Assembly (NCBI GenBank): GCA_004764695.1 | Contig: SMSO01000037.1 | Location: forward strand, 2,549,837-2,613,836 | Origin: Schizochytrium sp. TIO01 | Taxonomy: Eukaryota; Sar; Bigyra; Thraustochytrida; Thraustochytriidae | Direction: 5' to 3' | DNA: 64,000 bases | Part shown: one piece after another, positions 59,014-64,000 of the stretch | Layout of the letters: each line of letters begins with the position of its first letter | How positions within the stretch are numbered: position 1 is the stretch's first letter | Translations under genes and position numbers: made by a program | Notes under the pieces: generated by a model | What the model saw: only the letters and a program-made list of their open reading frames with translations | The model's database searches: none | What the model was told of the DNA's origin: nothing

Positions 59014-60303
59014 CTAGTTGTTCTTGCTGTTGTTAACATTATTGCTCGCGTCATTATGCAAAGCCTCAGCGTGAAGGCCTGGATTGCTCGTGGCCGTGGA
59101 AGGGTCGCTACCATCCGTGGACGAAGACTGTTGTGCCGCATTCATATCTTCGTTGAGGATTGCCAAGATGCGATCGTTTTCTGCAAGTGCCGATGGAGGC
59201 CACAAAGAGCGAGGGGGCTGCAACACAAGAAGCTGACGCTCGTATTTGAGTGCAAGCGATTGCAGCTCTGTATACCGCGAGAAATCAAACCCGTTGCGCT
59301 CATACAATTTGTTTGCGCGGCGCTGGGTGAGTAGTGCAGCCAGGGCAGGATATGAATACTCAATTTTGTGATACTGAAAGAAAACGAGACCCATAATTGC
59401 CGTGCCAAAGGTGATAAAGTATGTAATAGGTTCCATGACGTCCCATCCAAAGCGAGAAAAGAATGTTAATTTTGCGATCACTGCCGCCTGGGAAAGTAGA
59501 TACATTAGACAGACGGTTAGCACTCGCCTCGTGTGCCGGGCTGCCTGGGAATCGAGGGGCCTTTTTTCTTTTTCCATGGAGGCGAGTTCCACCAAAGTAT
59601 CGTGTAGACGCTCCTGCTTGTGCTCAATGACATCGGCGGTACGACCCTCTGGCTGCAGTGAGAGGCGATATCGCATGCCATTCACGGACACGTGGAGACC
59701 CTCGTTTTCGTCCGCCATCCTTGTAAACTGCTGAATGGACATCGGGATCTCAATGCTTAGTGCACTTGGCTCCTTGAATGAGAGCCCTGCCTCGACGAGG
59801 GCCTTTTTTCGAAGGAACTCCTCCCATTCCGCATTACTAACTCTGCCGTCTCCATCAAGATCTGCCAGCAGGAATTCCTGATAGTCCAACTGAGATCTGT
59901 TCTTGAACTGCGCGAATCTCTTAGCGAAAAGGTCGTGCTCATCCTTGTCCGTCTTCTCAATCGTCTCCAAAAGCCTCATCACCCGAAGCTTGGAGTCCAA
60001 ACTCAGCGTCTTTGGTCTCCCGTGAGCGTCTTTGCCTCGCATATACCCGCCCTGAATTGTTTCGTGCACAGGCATCGCACGGTCGTACCGGGACCTTTGC
60101 GAATCCAAAGGAAGAAATGTGCCCTTTGCAGAACCATTCTTGCTGCCGTCTTTGGCGAGGTTTTGGTCCGCTCCGTCGCCGTTTTTGGCGCTTGCGAGGC
60201 CGCGCACGAAGGCACTCTTTGGACCCTCACGCAGGGCAGCCGCCGCTCGAAGCGGTTTGCAGCCGACGCCAGGGCCCAGGAGGCGGGACCACGCCGCTAG
60301 CAT
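59014..60303 (-). CDS. MCU: Mitochondrial calcium uniporter pore subunit (MCU) with an internal EF-hand
   Basis: 429 codons starting at ATG, no intron. The N-terminus (1-35: WSRLLG, KPLRAAAALREG, SAFVRGLA) is Arg/Ala/Leu-rich without acidic residues, as expected of a mitochondrial presequence. Residues 105-165 contain a helix-loop-helix with a canonical EF-hand loop at 148-159 (DLDGDGRVSNAE; Asp1, Asp3, Asp5, Gly6, Glu12), preceded by a degenerate partner. Residues 180-260 match the MCU linker and coiled coil. TM1 is about 262-280. The pore signature WDVMEP is at 287-292 (WDIMEP in animals), with Asp288 and Glu291 as the filter acids. TM2 is about 293-311. A coiled coil with YERNGFDFSRY and a low-complexity tail ends the protein. 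It should form the inner-membrane Ca2+ channel. The EF-hand is unusual: in animals Ca2+ sensing is supplied by separate MICU proteins. Confidence 0.93.
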   Translation of the reverse strand: MLAAWSRLLGPGVGCKPLRAAAALREGPKSAFVRGLASAKNGDGADQNLAKDGSKNGSAKGTFLPLDSQRSRYDRAMPVHETIQGGYMRGKDAHGRPKTLSLDSKLRVMRLLETIEKTDKDEHDLFAKRFAQFKNRSQLDYQEFLLADLDGDGRVSNAEWEEFLRKKALVEAGLSFKEPSALSIEIPMSIQQFTRMADENEGLHVSVNGMRYRLSLQPEGRTADVIEHKQERLHDTLVELASMEKEKRPLDSQAARHTRRVLTVCLMYLLSQAAVIAKLTFFSRFGWDVMEPITYFITFGTAIMGLVFFQYHKIEYSYPALAALLTQRRANKLYERNGFDFSRYTELQSLALKYERQLLVLQPPRSLWPPSALAENDRILAILNEDMNAAQQSSSTDGSDPSTATSNPGLHAEALHNDASNNVNNSKNN

Positions 60304-61204
60304 CTTCGCAGAATCACCAGACGCTCGCGATATGGTTACCGCCGGTTTCGATCGGCGATGGTTTTGGTTTCTGCTTGTACGCTTGTTTGTTTGTCTATTC
60401 TGTCTTGACTTCCTCTTCAGTTTCTTTATTTCCTTATTTCTTTCCCTCTTTCTCTTTGCTTTGTCTGTTGCTGCTTCTTTAGTATTATCTAGTGTTGCTG
60501 TCGCATGTAAAAAGGAGGTGCATTCTTAACACATAATACAACGCTGCTGCGACGGAAATTCATGGGAAAGGCAAGACCATAATACCATACTTCTCGCTAG
60601 CTTGTCTTAATTTAAAGTGCATGCGGATTGCTTTGAGTCCGTGAGTCTGTGAACCCTGCTGTTCACAGCAGTTTCTAATTTTTATTCTTTTCTGATTTGA
60701 GCATGGAGCAGCCAGAGGTTGGTATCCTGCCAATGGAGCTATTATAATGTAGTTGTGCTGCCATTTGCTCTACTGTGGAGACGCTTTGACCTACTTATAC
60801 ATTGAGGGATACTATATAGATTAAGCGTGCTTCTGAAGGATTAGTTTTTAAAATAAACAAAGGTTACACAGAGAGATCGGCTTGAGAAAGTTGAAAACTA
60901 TGATACGAAAGTACAGAAGGACATGTGGAAACCGTGGACCGTGGAGAAGACCGGGGCACGCCTTAGCAAGAGCGCTCACTTCATCTATCCTCTAGATTTA
61001 TTCTGCCACACATCAACATAACATTAAATTGATCACTTTTTTTTGCTGGTAAAGTAAAGTAATTTAGCGAAGGAGGCCTCTGAGTCCTAAGGTAAAAGCT
61101 ACAACTAAGGCGCTTCGCTTTCTTGGAGCTCGGAGAAATCAGGGCACAGAAGAGCAGCTTCGTCGAGCGAATTAGTCCCAACGTGCACACATCACATTTC
61201 TAAA

Positions 61205-61694
61205 CTAAGAGGACTCCGCGTAATATATTCGTAGTTCGCGGGCCCGAAAGGCATGTTCGATGCGAGTTGCAATGGCGACGTCATGAATAATCGATGTGTA
61301 TCTTAGTGCGTATGTGTAAAAGGTCCTAAGCACCCCTATTGGTATCCGTAGATCCCCAGTTGATGACGAACATTTGCTCAGCAAACTAGGTAGGTCATTC
61401 ACTTAGCAGGTAGTTAGCTGCTTGTGTTCACTGGACTCCTCCATGAGAAGTACAACTTTTCTAAGATGAGCCACGCTGCTGCCTGCTTCATTGGAGAAAT
61501 TAAGGGTTTTAGCACAGAACAAAGCAATAATGCGCATGCCTAGCGTCGGCATTTTCGAGATCCTGAAAAACAAGTAACTGGAGCGCAGGAAAATAGATGA
61601 TTTCAGAGTTGTGGTTATAGTGAATATAAAGGATAGCTTCGTAGAGCGCCTCTCCCTGCATAAGACAAAACCTCACAGACATGAGACAACACAT
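61205..61694 (-). other. Possible exon fragments of an unrecognised minus-strand gene
   Basis: The frame ending at 61509 follows a plausible acceptor (CTTATGCAG, then GGAGAGGCG) and encodes GEALYEAILYIHYNHN... The frame ending at 61205 follows a GCTAAC branch-like site and a CTACCTAG acceptor and encodes LLSKCSSSTGDLRIPIGVLR... I found no good donor joining them, no ATG exon and no domain. This could be decayed coding sequence or chance. Confidence 0.2.
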
Positions 61695-61780
61695 CCCATT
61701 GCACGCTAAATCTATTGTGGTGCAATTTATGCATGCTATGGGATTTGCCTGTCATTGCCCCCCATGAAAGTTAATCCATG

Positions 61781-62067
61781 TGCAAGAATATTATTTCTAT
61801 AGCAAATAATTAGCAACTTAATTCGCCTTTTTGGAAACAAATGTCCTTGCGGTATTCGCAAATGTATTTGCATTGCAGGCTGGAAAGTAGAAGCCAGCAA
61901 ATTCGACATCATTATGTACGCCTACCCCTTGTCAAGAACATGATTTCTATAGTAAACAGTTGTGCAACTCGTTGGGTGTTTTTGAAACAACGCGTTCCCT
62001 CGAAATTCTCAATTGTATTCACATTGCGGACCGGAGTGTAGAATCAAGCAAAGACGGCATCATTATC
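61781..62067. repeat. Diverged direct duplication, about 136 bp per copy
   Basis: Copy 1 (about 61781-61916) and copy 2 (about 61931-62067) align over their length with roughly two-thirds identity by eye and one single-base indel. Shared landmarks are ATTTCTATAG, AATTGTATT/AATGTATTT and CATCATTAT. Copy 2 remains open to 62163 in one frame. Confidence 0.65.
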
Positions 62068-62313
62068 GAAAGGTGCCGATTGAATGTATGGGTGCCTTAC
62101 GACAAAGGAATTCATCAAAGAGAAAATCTTGAAAATAGAAGGCGGATTTTAAATTACTTATAGATTTCTTTCTTCTGGGTTACGATGATTATGTTTTCGA
62201 AGATACCTTTCCCATATTGGAATTATCCAAATGCGGAGAGAAGTAAGCGACCCGCTTGGAACGAACACATACATAATTACGTTATTAAGTAACGTCAAGG
62301 CTCAATTGTTTGT

Positions 62314-62913
62314 TTACTCAGCCCGCTTCCGTGCGCCCTCCTCGTCACCAAGATACTGAATCTTGACGTTGAGAAGAGAGAGCTCCTCAATAATAAGCAT
62401 CATGACCACCGGAACTGTGGGTTTTCCAGTGACAAGAACAGTGCCAAGAATGAGTCCCCAAAGAATAAACATGACCTTGAGTCGCATGTTAAGCTTGGGC
62501 AAGAGCGTGAACGCGAGAAGCGCTGCACAGATAACAGCACCAAATTCGTAGGCCTCTGCAAGTCCGCTATCCTGCAAGAAAATGACAGCCAAAGTGCTTC
62601 CCAGTGCCGTGGTTGTGAGGCCGAGCTCTGCAAAGACAATTTCATTGCGTGTCCAAAGAGATAGCGCGTAAAGGAATTGCTGCGGCAAGAAGACCAAAAG
62701 CAAGTGCATCTGGTCCTGGGGGCCAGCCTCAGGATGGAAACCCATGGCAGCAGCCACAGAGGCGAGAGCAGTCCATCCAGAAGCGATTCCGATGCTCAAC
62801 TGGTGTGGCATCAAAAGGTGCGCTTTGCCAGCTTTGCGAAGACGCACAAAGCTTACCATGGTCAAAGCGACCAAGATGGCGCCAAACGGGATCGATTCCA
62901 TCGTGTCGAACAT
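62314..62913 (-). CDS. Hypothetical multi-pass membrane protein
   Basis: 199 codons from an ATG (MFDTMESIPFGAILVAL). About six hydrophobic segments: 9-25, 39-59, 68-87, 91-113, 122-139 and 145-162, with a further hydrophobic stretch near 167-181. Loops are short; RLRKAGK follows the first segment and the C-terminus is charged (DEEGARKRAE). I do not recognise the family. Acidic Glu residues in or next to membrane segments (NEIVFAELG, IIEELS) might suggest transport, but no defining motif is seen. There is no cleavable signal peptide separate from TM1. It is a single exon; an upstream noncoding exon is possible because TTAG lies just before the ATG. The gene shows no linkage to its neighbours. 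Confidence 0.8.
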   Translation of the reverse strand: MFDTMESIPFGAILVALTMVSFVRLRKAGKAHLLMPHQLSIGIASGWTALASVAAAMGFHPEAGPQDQMHLLLVFLPQQFLYALSLWTRNEIVFAELGLTTTALGSTLAVIFLQDSGLAEAYEFGAVICAALLAFTLLPKLNMRLKVMFILWGLILGTVLVTGKPTVPVVMMLIIEELSLLNVKIQYLGDEEGARKRAE

Positions 62914-64000
62914 CCTCTAAGCCAGATATACGCGGCACAGGCACCACCGAGGTTGTTGTCAAATGTAGACTGCGTTAGGTGGGAATCGTCCCTTCCGTGA
63001 GTTTGCGAAGCAGGGGCAAGCTTGTGCCGGTTTTTGTTTGGGAAATGGGAAATGAAACATCACTCGCTAATCCTATTTAGATATTTTTTTTTTACACCGT
63101 GCCTACCTACTACTATCAATAATAGGTAGATACAAAATAACAAGGCGACCCCTGTACAGGTCGCAATGATTGTTAGTATGAAGAATATGCAGCAGCTTTA
63201 TGCGCGTCTATCTATCACTGCTCCTGGGGAGTACTCTTAATAACAGTATCTTAAAAGGCAATAATCAAAGCTTAGACAGGCAAATTATAAAAACAATAAC
63301 CTATAAAGTGAATCGTTTGGAGGCACAATTTTGGAAATACATCTAAATTCACCGTCTAGAAAACTAGCAAATGGGTTTAAGATCTTGCAGTGTGATTAAT
63401 TGATTGAGATACAGCAACACGCTAGAATCTAAAATCTAAAATGCAAATGATCTAATTTTACTGGAAAACTTTTGCTTATCTAACTTTTTAACAGATACTT
63501 AGTCAATTCTCGCACATTTCAAATTTTGCTCGGTAAGATTCCTTTTCCAGGCATCTTTGGGATTCCGGGTCTGTTCGGAGCTCCTAAAAGTCGCAAATTT
63601 GACACACATTCAAAGACCTCTGTGAGGCGAATTTCATCGGGAAGATTGTGAGAAAATTGGTTCCGAGCAGAATTCATTGTTGTAAGTCATTCCTGAAATT
63701 AGCGAATGGTCAAAATAAACTCGAGAATGCGAATTTGGTCTGCGTAGGTGAAGTGTCTTTTCCTTCGTAATCTTTATTCAATCTCGAACCCATCTGCACC
63801 CTTTTAGGCGCGCAAAAGTATTTTACTAGGCATGCGACAGACACATTCGACAGTATTCTTTTAGAAACCTTGTTGTTTGAAGTAAATACCCGCTCTAAAA
63901 CTATTATCTTCATCAGTGCATACAACTATCAAGTCTCAAATTAAACTTCTCAAGAGTTTCCCCTGTCGTTCAAACCATCAGGTGAGATTTCTCCAAGAGA
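62914..64000. other. Intergenic at window edge
   Basis: Upstream region of the 62314-62913 gene. AT-rich, with a poly-T run near 63083 and TACCTAC at about 63103. No supported frame. Confidence 0.6.

Larger units (their letters stand above)
60304..62313. other. Intergenic, with possible exon fragments
   Basis: Left part is the promoter side of the uniporter gene. Short minus-strand frames at 61205-61402 and 61509-61694 look weakly coding (see separate entry). A diverged direct duplication lies at 61781-62067. No complete gene could be built. Confidence 0.5.

Overview
The window is nuclear DNA from a protist. Coding sequences are interrupted by GT-AG introns. Coding content includes a mitochondrial calcium uniporter, a peroxisomal enoyl-CoA hydratase ending in a PTS1 tripeptide (SKL), a ubiquitin ligase/kinase fusion, and a secretory-pathway membrane protein with PT-dipeptide repeats of the kind common in stramenopiles. 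A stramenopile, possibly a thraustochytrid (labyrinthulomycete), is the best inference; nothing here fixes the genus. No rRNA, tRNA, CRISPR array or recognisable transposase was found.

Layout. 1-4275 is intergenic with many tetranucleotide microsatellites. 4276-5418 (minus) is an orphan 380-aa protein. 5419-31488 holds no gene I can support: a 26-kb gene-poor block dense in microsatellites, AT-rich islands and short inverted repeats, becoming more uniform and AT-rich after about 28.9 kb. 31489-43099 (minus) is the main gene: a start exon, 24 exons of exactly 84 nt that each encode one 28-residue ribonuclease-inhibitor-type leucine-rich repeat, a 72-nt capping exon, an acidic linker exon, and a long exon encoding a helical region, a protein kinase and a RING/Rcat ubiquitin ligase module. 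The last exon changes frame by +1 exactly at CCC-UGA. 43100-45641 is AT-rich intergenic. 45642-48068 (minus) is a type II membrane protein with a SAM domain and PT repeats. 48069-52857 is again rich in microsatellites.

The right end is compact: a small one-TM protein (52858-53124, plus); a spliced peroxisomal hydratase-2 (54734-55897, minus); an ankyrin protein with a lysine tail (57381-58184, plus); a calcium uniporter pore subunit with its own EF-hand (59014-60303, minus); and a multi-pass membrane protein (62314-62913, minus).

The genes do not form an obvious pathway or operon-like unit. The candidate new system is the LRR-kinase-RING/Rcat gene: a repeat-based recognition surface joined to phosphorylation and ubiquitin-transfer modules, with the effector half apparently reachable only through a frameshift. 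Its resemblance to an intracellular receptor is inference from architecture. The second unusual gene is the EF-hand/MCU fusion.
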